DNA from: Orthonyx spaldingii
Taxonomy: Eukaryota > Chordata > Aves > Passeriformes > Orthonychidae
Direction: 5' to 3'
NCBI GenBank assembly: GCA_013397795.1
Contig: VZTJ01001457.1
Location: forward strand, 1-64,000
DNA length: 64,000 bases
Positions within the stretch are counted from its first letter, which is position 1; every line of letters begins with the position of its first letter. The translations under genes were made by a program, and so were the position numbers. The notes beneath the pieces were generated by a model. It was not told where the DNA came from, did no database searches, and saw only the letters and a program-made list of their open reading frames with translations. Below are positions 24,684-38,619 of the stretch, piece after piece.

Positions 24684-27600
24684 GTAAGCAAATGCTTTCT
24701 TACATGGCTCTATAAAGAGGGGATAAAAGTCTCTGCATTCTCTGTTGAATTCTTCAGACACCCACATCCATTGGGCAAAGTCAGAAGAGAATTAATTGAG
24801 GGCTTTTTTGTATTTGTGTAGCTTTCCAAAAGGTATGTCAGTAAAGTTATATTTTCTTTCTAAGGTGACTTGTATTTGTCATGATTAACTTCCCTAAGTC
24901 CGGTGTTACTGGAGTACCGCAATTCCTTGTTACTCTGAGTATTCATAGAGCAAAGTTATAAAAGCAAAAACTCTTTATATTCTGCCAGATATTCTCATAC
25001 TCTTTACTGTTGATCCCAAGTAGAGGCAGAACAAGGCAGAGGGTAGGAGACATGAGGTAACATCACCAGGCAAGGTGTGAAGGCAGGAGAAGAGAGGTAG
25101 AAGAGTGAGACATGCTTGGAAATGGGACAGGGTGAGAAGTTTTAAAGTTGATAGAAAAAAGTTGCACCATTTTTAAGGGCAAGCAGGAATTCTTTCATAG
25201 AGTGGATTATTGACCTCATCCTGCACTTCCTGGCTGAGGTGTGAGGTCTGGATGTAACAGAGATAAATGCATCTCTTCTAGTCCAGTGCAGGTACGGCTT
25301 TGGTCAGTCTATCAGTGAAGGGAGGCAATAACTGCATGAAGTGTGAAACTTAAATTTTGCAGCTCTTCATCTCTAGCAAAGGAGGACAGCATTCATGAGT
25401 TTGCAAACTAACATAGAAAATTAAAGGAGATGAGATTATTCAGAAATACATATTTTGTTTGTTACATGAAGAAAGTTGGAAGTTATTCTGTAAGATAAAT
25501 GAGGTATTGTCTGTTTTGGAGAGATTTCTATTTTAACTGAAGCATTGGTCTTCATGCAGTTCTTCAGCAAAGAATCTGTCACATCTAAGCTGATGACCTT
25601 ATTACAGTTGAGGCAGGTGTTCATTTCTTCTGCATAATGGATGGCAAAGCTATTTAATACTGTTGGTCACGTCTGACTTTCTGACTCAAAGGTCAGAAAG
25701 TACAAATCAAAAGAACCTAAATCACTGAAATTTTGTGGTTTAGGACCATGACTTTTTTAGAGGTTTGCTGTTCCAGGAGCAATGTTATTTTTTTTGGCTA
25801 TATTTGAAGTATTATGTCCTAAATGAAAGCCATCAAGTTTCTAACTAGAAACAGTCTTTGAACATCTGTAGTAAAGTCAGGCACTGTCTATGCCTTGCCT
25901 GTGTTAACTACAAGGACAATTTCTTCTTGTTGTATGGAAGAAAACATTAAACTGTCTTTTCAAAAACAACTTTGTTTAAAGTGACTAAAATTGTACCTTT
26001 CCATGAGATCTACAAAGCCATCTTATTGGTGCTCCCTAGGTAGATACTTTTAAACATAGGAGAGAATGGATTTTTTTTCTACATCAGATCAGCATTTTTC
26101 ATGATTTAACATCATCTGTTTGCTCAATAGAGTGCAAGTTATTTATGTCTGTGTCTCTTGGGCTTTTCTTAATGATGAAATAGCTGCCTTTTGATTTTAT
26201 GACCAGCATAATTAATTGTCTTCTTGAACTCATGTCTCAAGTGATACTTCCACTAAAACAAATGCAGTTTTACTTTCCTGTTTATTAACTCTTGGATTTA
26301 TGATTGCTTTTGTATTGGCTTTCCATGTGGATTTAGGAGGAGAAAAGTTTTAAAAAAACATAAGAAAATCTGCAGAAATACCACATCACTCTCATGATAG
26401 AAGCTTATGGAAATTAATAGGGCAGTTATATTTGCTTCAGGTTTATTATCATAACTGAGAACATGAGAGCCAGCACTTGGACATCCATCTGTTCTTCATG
26501 GAGTGTCCCTCTGTAGGCCTAGCACCAGGACTGAATGCTTTTCATGGAAGAACAGTTGTGATCCTCAGCCTTCTGTTCAGACAAAAGGATGTGCTGAGGA
26601 ATAAACTTTATTTAGTGAGTTTATTCAGAGGTCTTCTTAAAAAATTTTGCTGGTAGGCAGCCTAAATAGGGGTCTCTAAATTTGACTATCTACACATTCA
26701 TGGTTTTTGTCCAGCTTTTCTGTTCATCAAAACATACAGTTACTGGATGCTAAGATGCACAGCTATGGAAAGAATGTCACATCAAAGACCCTAGCTAACT
26801 TCTTAAAAAGCCATTTTATTGCTTATCTTTCTGACAGCTCAGTCCATATTTAAAGAAATGCTCTTTCTAGAAGTTAAGCCAGTTCATAACCACAGATGCA
26901 TCCCTAATTGTCAAAGACCTTGTGTTGCATTCGAAAAACTTTTTCCAAGAATCATTAAAACTCACTGGTAGAATTTTTCTCATTTTAAGTAAGTATATTT
27001 ATTTACTGTGACAATATAATTTTACTGAGATCAGTCAGTACATCACAGAGGTACTTAAAGAATATGAGTTGCATTTATATTGAGGAACAGAAAAGGCTTT
27101 CTGCCATAAGTGGCATTCTCTCATTCCAGTATACTGGACACTAAAATTATGTCTGCCACGTTCTTTGTAAGAAAGGGGCAATTGCTTCATAAAAGCTTTA
27201 AATGTCTGAAAGGAAAGGCATCTCAAAATATTTAAATACTTTGTAGGCAAAGTTCAGCTGTCAACTAGTTTACACTTAGTCATCTCTGACCTCACTAAGA
27301 TGTCATTGTAGTTAAAAGTGTGTTTGGAGAGAATCTGTCAGTGAGGATTTACAGTCCAATTAGTGTCAATTGTGTAGTTATCAGTTCCTTTGGTATGTGA
27401 AGTTAAAGCTTTCCTGCTATTGCATCTTTTTTTCGCTAATAAGCGTAAATTAGTGTTGTAAGTTTGAATAAGAAACTTTAAATTTCAGTGGAAAAATCCC
27501 CTCCACCTCTCAGCCCATTGTTTCTATAGATATTTAAACTGCAGCAGTTATTTTTCCTGGCTTATATTCAAGAAACTCTTACATGTAGTAATTTTTGGAA

Positions 27601-29165
27601 TGTTATTTTTGCAGCATAAACATTTCACAAACTTCTAACATTTTATTTTGAGTCAGTTGTACTGGAGTATTAAACAGGAGGTTTTTAGGTAAACTTTAAT
27701 TGAGGTATCCAATGGCTAGGTTACCAAGTTTGAACATTATTATACAAGTTTTATGTATACCAAACTAAAAAGAAATAATTTTATTGAAAATGCGTTGTCC
27801 CTTTCATCCGATTATTGATCTGAATTGGACAAAAGAGAATATAAAGTGTGTTTTTTAATAGTAACTTGTATTTACAGTATCCATCCATCACAACTTTCCC
27901 TGTTTAGATGTTTAAGTCACTTGTATCTGTTATGCTGGAGTGGTCAAATGCTTTTCCTGGAAGTGATTCCTACTGTGGTGCAGCATTACTTCTGTGAGGC
28001 AAAGAGGAATTTCTGCTAGTGATTTCTTGATTCCACACTAGAAAACAATAAAGGAATTGCAAAGGTATTATGGTATGGATTTTAGCTTGGCAAACTGAAG
28101 AGGCTTTTAAAACTCTTATACCAACTGAACACATTATCTCTATCGTACACTTCTGGAATGACCTCACTAAAAAAGAAATAAGAAACTAAGCTTTGTATGT
28201 TAGACACTGCTTAACGACTTAAAGGGCCAAGAGAAAGAAAATCTTTTCTTTACTACTTAAGGCAAGAGGATGGTTTTGCAGACTTGAATCAAAAAACATA
28301 GGATCTCCAGTGAGAACTCTTGTTCTTTTTCCTTTGCCCACCTTTCATTTTTCTCCTTAAAATCCTGTCCTTGCCATCACTCTTCTGTTTCTTCATTCTT
28401 TTAATTCACATTCTGTTTCTTGCATGGGATTTTTGTACAGTAAAATTATTTTTACTGAAGTAATATTTGTATTAAGCAGCCATTTTCACTGGTTTTCACT
28501 TTAAAGGCTTGAAAAAACTTGGTAGGAGTGAAGAAGTGAAATGGTAACTGGACAAAAATAGTAATTAATGGAAGAGACAAACATTTGGGGTGAAAGCAGT
28601 CTATTTTGAGCACCCATTACTACTGTGTGCGTGTTGTCTGTTCTTTCAGTAGCAGTTTAGACAGAAGGTACAAAGTCCATTTTTGTTTTCCACAGAAAAC
28701 AGAAAAAAGTGGACAGGCATATCTTTCTGAAAATTTTGATACTGAATACACAAAGCAGGTCTTCTTGCAGTAATAACCAGTGATCTGTATCCGTGAGTGC
28801 CATAGTTGCAGACAAGCAATCGGGGGAGCAGGAGCAGTAGCTGATTAATATACTCTCTGTATATGCCAGGAAAATAATCACCCCCATTCTGTTTTGGTTT
28901 CTTTATGCATTAATTCCTGTTGTAGCTTTGATTTGAACATGTTTCTATTTAAAGGTGCATGGGAATATAATATTAATGTTGTATAATTACAGTAACACTT
29001 GGAAACAGGCGAGTTTAACAGTTCTGAGGGTACCTACTGTTACACTAATTCTTCCCTACCCCAACTTCCTCATTTCAGAGCTAAGATGCTAAATTCCTTC
29101 TGCTACTAATTGAGAGTTTGTATTTCTGTCCTGAGAAGTGTTTATTTTTCTTTTTCCTTGTACAG
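24684..29165 (+). other. PAWR: PAWR last intron (4.5 kb)
   Basis: The final intron, with donor GTAAGC and acceptor ccttgtacag. It contains a purine-rich patch near 25020-25140. No CR1 copy, RNA gene or additional exon was recognised in it. Confidence 0.7.
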
Positions 29166-29252
29166 GATCTAGATGATATAGAAGATGAAAATGAACAATT
29201 GAAGCAAGAAAATAAAACCCTGTTAAAAGTTGTTGGACAGCTGACAAGGTAG
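29166..29252 (+). CDS. PAWR: PAWR terminal coding exon: leucine zipper end and stop
   Basis: Encodes the last 28 residues, DLDDIEDENEQL through KVVGQLTR, then TAG at 29250-29252. As far as I can recall, this is identical to the mammalian Par-4 C-terminus, the most conserved part of the leucine zipper. Together the four exons here give 124 residues, roughly the last third of a protein of about 330-340 residues. The missing N-terminal part includes the nuclear-localisation and SAC (selective apoptosis) region and lies upstream of this window. The acceptor is tgtacag. The gene converges on SYT1, whose 3' end is about 25 kb away. Confidence 0.97.
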   Translation, partial: DLDDIEDENEQLKQENKTLLKVVGQLTR

Positions 29253-29935
29253 AAGATTCAGGTGTCAGTGAGGAAAGATTTAAACTACTGATTGAACACT
29301 AAGGTCAATATAGTAATATTTCCTGTGTTGCAGTATGTTATAACAACTGTCTTTGTATTTATTGTTAGGAAACCAGATGAATGTTTATTTTCATAGTGCT
29401 TTCTTCTTTGTTCAATGAAATGGCATAAAATTTGGGATATATTTTTAGCTTTCTTTTCACATAAGCATAAGTACAATTTTTGCCATGTTTCAAAATATTA
29501 AGTTCAAAAATATTTGGATTTTATATCTTCAGATTACTGCTGCATAAATTACAGTAATCTAAAATTCATAGCACCAAGATCACTTTCAGTCCATGTGGGT
29601 GTATATTTTTGAAATGAGTGGAAGCAATACATATAAGCTTTGTTTACACAGAATCAAAATGCGTATTTTGGGACCTGCTTCCTTTTTTGTTCAAACAGCT
29701 ATAAAGTGGATGCCTTATTACTGATGTATAACATTTTGCAGTTGATGACTTGCTCTAGAACTCTTGTATGTTGAGGTTTTTTTACTGTGTCTGAAAGATT
29801 GACAATAGTAGAGAGTAGCAGGGTTTTTTCTGTGTTTAACAGTATTCTGTCAGAAGGGGAAAGTTTTACTAAAACACAGCTAAACAAATGCAAAACACTA
29901 CAAAGCCAAATAAATCACCTCTGGTATCAGCATTA
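29253..29935 (+). other. PAWR: Probable PAWR 3' UTR
   Basis: Sequence directly after the TAG stop. It is AT-rich and has no further conserved frame. I place a tentative end about 20 nt after the first AATAAA on this strand (29909-29914). The true end could be farther downstream: ATTAAA occurs at 30488-30493 and AATAAA at 31048-31053, 31685-31690 and 31710-31720. Confidence 0.45.
29909..29914 (+). promoter_or_regulatory. Candidate PAWR poly(A) signal AATAAA
   Basis: First canonical AATAAA on the coding strand after the PAWR stop, about 655 nt downstream. It was chosen by position only. The tandem signals near 31.69-31.72 kb are a realistic alternative or additional distal site. Confidence 0.35.
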
Positions 29936-30595
29936 AGAAGTTCTTAGAATCATATTGAAGTTGTGCACTGCAGTTTATTTTATAGCTTTTGCTTTAGCAA
30001 TGAAGTACGAGTTTGCAATCAGACAGTTAATTTGCTGTGTTGAGAATTCAGACAAAGCCTGGAGCTTTCATTTTAGCAAAGACACTTTTTGTTGTCATCT
30101 TAAAATTTATAGTGATCATAACCCATATGAGTTTTTTGATTTTTTTTTAAGCTGAGTGAAAGTTTTTTGTACATAACGAGGTAGAGGGCATACTAGCAAT
30201 TCATGCCTTTTTGAAACATCAAATGGTATAAAAACCCCCTTTTTATCCTTGATTTTAATCTAACAAGTTGTTTTAAAAGTGCCTGGTTAGATTTTACAAT
30301 CCAGTTATGACTGTGTATTGATTCTTCTATAACATGATAGCTGTCAAAATTTCCCTTAGACTTTAACCACACACCTCAGTCAACATTTAGACTGAAAATT
30401 ATTTGTGCTTTATTTCATCTTAATACAGCACATTTTTCATTCTTGATTGGATTAAATATGTATGTCCTTTGAGGAAAGACACTAGAAATTAAAACATTTC
30501 AAAGAGTCCAGACTTTTTCTTTATGATTTTGAAATTTGGTGTCAGAAAGTTACATACATATAGTTCTTGTTACCTTAAAACTTAAAAGCAGCTTT

Positions 30596-30625
30596 AATAT
30601 AACAATATAGCAGTATTGTTATATT
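30596..30625. repeat. Perfect 12-bp inverted repeat with 6-nt loop
   Basis: The left arm aatataacaata at 30596-30607 and right arm tattgttatatt at 30614-30625 are exact reverse complements around tagcag. An AT-only tract (tatatatatgaaatatatataac) follows directly. It could fold in RNA if the PAWR transcript extends this far, or it may simply be AT-rich sequence. Confidence 0.8.
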
Positions 30626-33600
30626 TATATATATGAAATATATATAACAATTGCCTTTTCAGATTTGCCAATTGTTTTCATAATGTGTATTTAATGACAG
30701 TGTTTCTTAAATTTAAAATCCAGCTATTATTGTTACACTTTGGATTGTTTTGGATATAGAATAGGTTATTTTGCATTTGTGCATTCTGATGAGGAAGAAC
30801 TTTTCAAAGCTTTAAAGTCTTTTCCAAGACACTTGTAGTCCAGGATGCATCACTGTTTTCCTTCAGAGTGGGTGAGATCCCATGGAACCCCGTTTAAAAC
30901 CTTTACTCAGGGGGTTAAATGGTATAGGGGGTTTGTGTAAGCCCTTTGAACTGCAATATACACCAATGAGTATTGCTTGTAATATTATTGAAACAGTAAG
31001 AGGTCCCTTAATTTATAAGTTTCATGAAATTAAACATTTAAAGTAATAATAAAGTCAGTTGAGATGTTTGCCTTTTGATTAAATATGAAACTTTCTCTGG
31101 AAGAACATCTGATTCCTTCTCTATGTACTAGGTAGGAAATCCACATACCCAGGTACTGCCTGGGATACCAGGCATATTGAAGTATTATTAGGGACATACT
31201 GCAGTACACACAGATATCAATATGAAGTTGCAAATTAAATGTTTCATAAAATGTGGTTTGTGTACATTTTAAACCAAAGAAAAATAGCAACAAAGAACAT
31301 AAACAAGAGTTATTTGTCTTCATATTACCTCTTGGCAGCAGTAATGCCAGAATTAGAATTAATTTTTTTAACTTGTACATAACACTGACAGAAGTATTTG
31401 ACAGAATTTCTGGATTTCTAATGTAACTGTTCTTATTCAGGGCTAGTTGTGATTTTTCTACTCTGGAAAACTTGTGGTAGCTGAAAACAGTCTCATAATC
31501 ATAATGCAGAGTAATTTTTTTAAAATATCCATTTTATGTATTTAAAAATTTAGACATCGTTAACCTATGAGTAACTGAATATCCATTTTAGTTTTGAGCA
31601 TTGACTAGTTGTGGTGATACTTGTTATCAGATTAAAAAATGATTTTGAGATTCTTCTACTGCAGGTAAAAGATACATGTTTAATAATAAAGATCGTTTGC
31701 GTTTGTTCAAATAAAATAAAATTCTTTTTAATCCAGGCTGAGTACTTACTGTGTTTAAAGGAGAATTAATACTGTCTGTCTAAAATCCTAACTGGATTTG
31801 TCCCCCATACTGTGAAGTTCCCAACCTGAACGCTAAAATTAGTTTTGCATTCACATTGGAGTTTTCATGTATATATGCATATGCAGACACACAAGAGAGA
31901 AATTGGCATATTTACACTACATTTGTTTTTTGCTTCAGGTATGTAGTGAGTACACTTCCATTAATTAGATAGAAATCCTTTCTCCTACTTCAAAGTAGAA
32001 GTATAACCCTTCCCAGGAAAAGGAAGGATGTTACAGTGCTATTTTTACAGAGAGTGAATTGATTTAACTTCTGAAAGCCCTATATAAGTACATGTTCTTT
32101 TCTCCCAGACAGGCAGAATTGTTAAAGACCGTCTCTTTTTCACTCATAGCTGCAGACTACACATAAAGAAAACAAGTGAATAATCAGTAAATATCAGGGA
32201 GTTTATATCACAGTTTATGATAAAGTTTGTAATGTTGTTTTAAAAGTGTGTAAACATAAATACCACAATCAAACATGCGTTCAACACCATGGTTACTTTA
32301 TGAATAAGAAATTATTTATTATGAGCATTTGCTCTTAGTAAATTTAAAATATTGGGTGAATTTGGTTAAGAATGACTTGTTTATGAAATCGTGGTGGATT
32401 TTAGATTTGTTTTAAAATGCAAAATTATGTCTTTCTCCGTTTATGCCTTTGGCATTTTAGGTTCCTTGCTCTTGGTGGGAAATTTTAGCTCCAAGTACAC
32501 ATATGCCTGTTCTGTCTTCCTCCTTTAACCACTGGATTTACCATACAATAGCTACCTGATCTTAACACTTGGTATGCTTTCCTGTGGTTATTCCAATTTT
32601 TCTCCCATAACTTAAGTTGTCGTATCTTTTGGTATATTCTTCTTTCCTTTGTTCTTCTAGAAATTCAAGTGATATTTGTAAAGTGTAACAATGTCCATAA
32701 ATCTGTTTGCTGGATTTTCTCCTTTCTTAAACAGACCTCAAATATTTATATGAAAAACTTTTCTCATACACTGAGGAATGTACTGCTGCTGAAAATTGAT
32801 TTGGGATGCCAAGAACTTACCAAGGTTTTGAGAGGAATTGAATATTGATAAGGATATTGAGACAATCTAATGCTCTAGTTGGATCATAAAAAGTTCTGTT
32901 AGTCTCCAGCTGTTAAAAGTGAAACCTTTTGGGAATATCACATGTAAGAGTAATGGTGGTGTATGGAAAGCATTTGGACAGGAGCCAACAACAGGATACA
33001 CGTCTGTCTAATGTGTCCCAAAACAGCCCAGTTCTCTATGGAGGTCTAGTGAATTTCCACCTAAATCTACGGGTTTGCAGCTGAGCGCTTCCTGTCTAGC
33101 AGCTGACAACTCTGCAGGTATGGAAATAGATGCATGTGTTTCACTTGGCATTCCTTAAGCAGGAAGGCCTCATTCACAGCCAATAGCCATAGTCTCTCTT
33201 GCTGGTATCTCAGGAGTGATTTCTGTTTAAACAAAAATGACCTTCAATTTCTGGATTCACTGAAGACGTTTGATGTGATATTAAGCAATTGGCATGTTTT
33301 AATAATTGATTAGGAAATGGGTGACATCTTTTATACCACCTAAAAAGAGAATGTTTCATTTTCTTACGCAGTGTCAAGTCTGCTAGGCCTTTTCTTGAAG
33401 TGAAAGTTGCTGCCTCCAGAAAGGACTCTTTTAACACCTCTAAGTTGGGCTCATGTAATAGCCTGATGAAGGTGCTCACCTCAATACCCCAAACCCACTA
33501 GGCCGTCTTTTAAGAGCACTAGAAGTTAAAATGTCTTTGAAAGAATGCTAGGGGCAGATTTGAGGGTAATGTCTTAAGACTGTAAGTCTTTGTTTTCTCT

Positions 33601-36600
33601 TAGGCTTTAAGCAGCCTGGTCTAGTGAAAGGCATTCTTTTGCATGGCAGAGGATGGAGAAACTAGACCATCTTTCAGGTCCCTTCTTACTCAAACCGTTC
33701 TTCTTCTTCATTGGAGAAAATCTGGCTAAAAAGACAACATCCAGCGGTGTTTGTGAGTGACTGCCTTGGTAGTCATTGATGGGCTTCTAAGGGAGCACAA
33801 CTGCCACTTCCAACTGAAGTCCTGCAAGTACTGTAGTATAGCAGAGACTAACAGCAGAGTTCTAGAAAGGTCTTAACTTGGCTTTTCTACTGGTTTGGGC
33901 CAAATGGTGTAAAACATGGTTAGTAATTAGTGATGGAGTTGTAGTGGATGTTGCTAATGAAGGAGTCGGAAAAGTCTTACTTTTTTAGCTGTATTTTAGG
34001 CTTGCTTCAAGAAATCTTTCCATGGTTATAATTATTGAGAGGTTAAACAGTGAACTTTGGCAGTAGTTGTGTATGTTTTAGGAAGAAACTTTGAGGTAAG
34101 TAGGGCCATCTTTGGTATCTTCAGTTGATGCCTTTGACTGTTAGGTATTTGTTTTGTAGTAAATCTCTTTGTTATCTACAGGTAACAAAAGATAAAAGCC
34201 TTATCTGTACTGCAGAGATAATCCAAGTCTACCTTGATTTTTAATTAATATGTTGAAAATGTTAAAAAATATTAAATAACATAGGAATCAAGCTTGGTTT
34301 TCAGGTCTGGAGTTCCTTTAATAAGGGAGGTAATGAAAATGTATGCACAGTTCGTGCTAATGTTCTGCCTCATTTTCTGGTAAACAGAACTGCTGTTGAA
34401 AATGAACACGTTTTATAATTGATTGTCTCATTGTTGACCTCTTTAGGTGTTACAGCTAATAAAAACCATGCTTTCTGAAATAGCAAAAAGATGCACTTAA
34501 AAATGGCAGTAGCAAAAATGAGAACTTAATCTCCTCTTAGTCTTTTAGGGTGGGAACTCAAGCAATTTTTATGAGTTGTCCTTGATTAAATGACCTGAAG
34601 ATATTTAGGTATTACAAGCACATTCAATGAGCTATTGTGTAATCTGCAATAAAGTAGCATTAACTGTTGTCCTTTCTTGTATCAGTATTTTCTAAGAACA
34701 CTAAGCATAATTTAAAAGACAGTGTTTTTCTGTTACACAAGACTATATTTTAGAAATCTGGAACTTGATAATTGGCATCTTGACATATTCTCCATTAGTA
34801 TTTCTCTCTGGAAATCAGATTTTGTGGATGGGTAGCCTGTGGAATGAAATCTTTGTTTTTCTCTCTCAGCAATGCTAAACTCTTCTTTTGCCTGAAGGCT
34901 CATTATAACAATGATGCATTTTAGAGAGTTTAAAATCTTGATTGCAACAGTGTATGTGTGTTTACAGCCAGCTACCAAATATATTTAATGGGTGGGGACA
35001 ATAAAACCACTGAAGCTTTTCAAGTTGAGACTCTCTAGAAATAACTTTCATATTTCTCTGTGAAGCAATTATAGAGAAAATGCTAATGGTTCCCAGCTGA
35101 ATCACTCTTTCTTCTCATTTAATTGCTTCAACTCACTATGGTTTGTAATAAAATATCACTTAAACCCTTCTATAATTCTGTTGCTTTGGCTTTGTATGAG
35201 AAGTGACATTTAAAAAGAGTGGTCACTTTCCATTTTCACTCTCCATATTCTAGGATTTATAAGGATGCTTTAAAGCAGGGAGAAAAAAAGGAAAAATGTC
35301 TGGATTGAGGCTATGCAGGATTGAATATTACGGAGAGGAAATCTGTGTCCAAGGATGAGGAAAATTTAGGTTTTGTCCAGCATTTTTTTCACCTAGTTTT
35401 CAACACGGAAGGGATGACAAACTGTATATTTTATAGAGATCCAGAAGTGGTTCCAGTTATCACTGCAGTATAGTTAAGTGTTTTCATGAGAAAAATGTAA
35501 TCTCCAGTTTTTCATTTGCTCACCTTTGCACAAACACTTAAAAAGAAGAATATGACTTTCTACTCTTGAAGAAATGCAAATAACTATCTTTACACAGAAC
35601 TTTGATCATATATTCCCTAGACTATGCTAAGCTGTAGATGAGTGGGCAGAAACGTCAGACATTGATTTTCAAATATTGCATAATTTGTGTTATGCTATGG
35701 TAATATTGATTAGTATGGTTAATGTTTTGGGGAATGGCTAGCTCTTAAGTATTTAGATCTCTAGCAGAAACAGAACAGAGCTGGTTCTAAGGATAAGGTG
35801 GGAGCCACTGGCTAAAGTGCCAGGACTGTATGGAGGACTTCTGATTTCCCTGTATCTGAGGGCCCTCCTGCTGCATTTTGCAGATTTAAACATAGAAAAG
35901 TCTTCCTTAACAGCTGCTGAGAGATTTTTGAAGAAGAAACACTCCCCAAAACAAAATACTCTCTTCTTTTGTAGTGTGCCAGACAGGTGTATGCAAGTGT
36001 TGTGGAACAAAATAATTTTAAAAGCCTTTTAAAAAGCACATTGAATATAATGTTACTGAGTGAAGTAATTTAGCACAATTTAATTTGCTGTGCCTGTGTA
36101 AAATGGTGGTGCTTGTATGAATTTTTTTAAAAAGCTTAGAATCAGAGGAATAATACTCTTTTGGGTGCACTGGATTGTAAAAGCCCAGAACTGGATATGG
36201 ATCTCAAGAAAGGTGCTTCTTATTTTAAGTGGCTGGTGCAGCTCTGCAAGCATGCTCTTCATTCAGCTCCCTTTTATGCAGCTGTCAGCAGTTCCACTGA
36301 GAAACTCTATGTAGGAATCACATCCTTTTTATTTGGCACCCTATCCATTGAGTTTATCTGGCTTTTTGAATGCTGCTAATATTGTAGCTGAGGCAGTTGA
36401 GAGCAGAAAGAGTTGCACTGGCTTCCTTCTGTGGGAGTATATTCCAATATTTGGAAGCTACTCCTGACAATAACTGTGTGACTTACTCCACTGGTAGAAG
36501 AAAGTAGATTGCTCTTTGGGGTTTGTAATAAGAAGTGAGAATGCTGACTGATTCAAAGGCAGCAGTGACCAGCAGATGTTCACGGGGCTACCTCTGTAAC

Positions 36601-38578
36601 ACAGAGCAATAGCACCCTTCTGAATTCCTTTAAGAGTTCCACCCATAGGGTTGTAAATTGACCATAGATGAGAGGTCAAAGTATTCAAACTTATTCAAAC
36701 TAAGTCCTGTATCCAAAAGTGTGTTACTGAAATGGATGAATAAAGATGATGTCTTTGGTCTGGCTGTTCTGTGGGTAAGCAAAGATGCAGACCTTTCAAG
36801 GTGTTTTGCTTTGGTGTTTTTGCCTAATCTGTAAGTAAATAAAGACTCAAAGCTTTTCAAGTCTGTCACTTCATGACCTTTTTTCTTGGACGCAATTGAA
36901 ATATATTTTATGACACTTTTAAACAAAGACAAGTAGATCTCATTTGGCTACTTAAGGATTCTATAGTAGATGAGTGCAATTGTCCTCTTTGTTGGTTTCA
37001 TTTTCTTCAGTTATCTTTTGCCTTACTGCTACCTCTTGAGATTTTCAGTGCTTAAGCTGAAATGTAGTTCAGTTTACATTGTAAATCTAAGGAAGGTTAT
37101 CCCAGCAGATTATTGTCTTTGCAATTGGAGTGTTCTGTGTATTTTACTCATTTTTTAATACCATGGAGTCAAAAACACTTAACTGAAGGGTTCAGGAAAT
37201 GCCTGTAGCGATGCTGCCAAATACTTACTATTTGAATCTATTAGCAATCTTTTCTGGCCCTGTGCTGCAGTCAGAGCTGTGTGATTATGGAAAGTAAACA
37301 ACTGAAGTACCTATGCAGGGAGCAAGAGTTAGAGGTAAGCACTTTCTGTTTGGTTTTTTCCTCTCTCAGGCCTGCACTAGATATACTGTGCTGTCCACTA
37401 AGCTGCTGCAGCTAGACAGCTGAACCAACATATTTCAGGGTAGTATCATTAACTGAGTGCTGATACGAAAGCCCACTGGACAGGATGAATCAGCTTCCAT
37501 TTATCTGCAAATCGGCAAAACATCACGTTCTTCCTCTGCTCTTCCGCTATGAAACTTTTATCGGTCTTTCCCACTGCTCTTTTGCAAATAACAGGGTGTC
37601 CTGATACTCAGAAACAGGAAAGTTTTAAAGCAAGGTACCGACTGATTTTTCAGCTGCCTTGTTCAGCACCGAGGCAGTGAGACACAGGATGCAGTTCACT
37701 AGGCATTGGCACCAAGGAGAATTTTCCTCCTTGTAATCTAGCAAAATGCCATATCTTCTCACCAAAGAGATTGAAACAAAACATATTTTTCCTTATCATT
37801 ATGCAAGAATTAAAATAATAAACTGTTTTGGGATCTTGGCAAGTGTCACTTTGGGTTTTAATGGACTTTAATAATCTCTTAAGTAATAATTAAATCACTT
37901 TTAATTAAATCACTTCTTACTAACTTGGCTCTAGAATCCCAGGTCCAGGATGGAAAGCCACAAGGCCAAGGAAGGCAAGCCCCCGTTTTGAATTCGGTGT
38001 CATATGGGCAAACAGCTGTCACTGTTACAGTCTTTTCTTCTTCCTCTAACTAGGCTTTTATGAAGCTTGACTTCATTGTAGGTCTGCTACAGTATTTTTT
38101 TGTTTGTGTATCACAGCGAGAATTTGGGGTGTGTCAGTGAGAGGAACATGAGCAAAGGTCAGGCTGGATGGCAGGTAGGGTTCATGGCTGGTGTACACCT
38201 GCAGGGAGGATATTTGTATGAGATGATGATATTTGGCTTGGGAGGGGAAGTGACAGTGTTCTTTGGTTGAAGCGTTGACATGGCAATACTGACCACAGTA
38301 GCAAGGCTCAGTTGAACCTGTGGAAAATGGTATTTAAAAATAACTCCTCATTCATACTGATTCTGCTTTTCCTTTTATTTTTTTAGTGCAATAGAGAGCA
38401 ATAGCTTTGGGCTGCAGAGGAATTAGAAGGGGCAGAAGAGAGGTCAGAGTGCCAAAGAACAGGACATTGCAAACAGGCTATACGGCAAAATGGTTACAGT
38501 AAATCAAATGCGAGAGGAGGGTGGCTGGAGTCCTTTTGCCAGCAGACAGCCTGTCCCAGCATTCAGCAGAATAATAGC

Positions 38579-38619
38579 AGTCAACCAGAAAGGCATCCAG
38601 TCAACTTGGAAAGGCATCC
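38579..38619. repeat. Imperfect tandem duplication, about 20 bp x 2
   Basis: agtcaaccagaaaggcatcc at 38579-38598 is followed directly by agtcaacttggaaaggcatcc at 38599-38619. It differs by a few substitutions and one inserted base. Confidence 0.75.

Noticed and set aside
36458..36932. Minus-strand open frames of 76 and 100 codons as a spacer gene
   Set aside because: No domain, no convincing splice sites and no repeat similarity; such lengths occur by chance in a 64-kb window.
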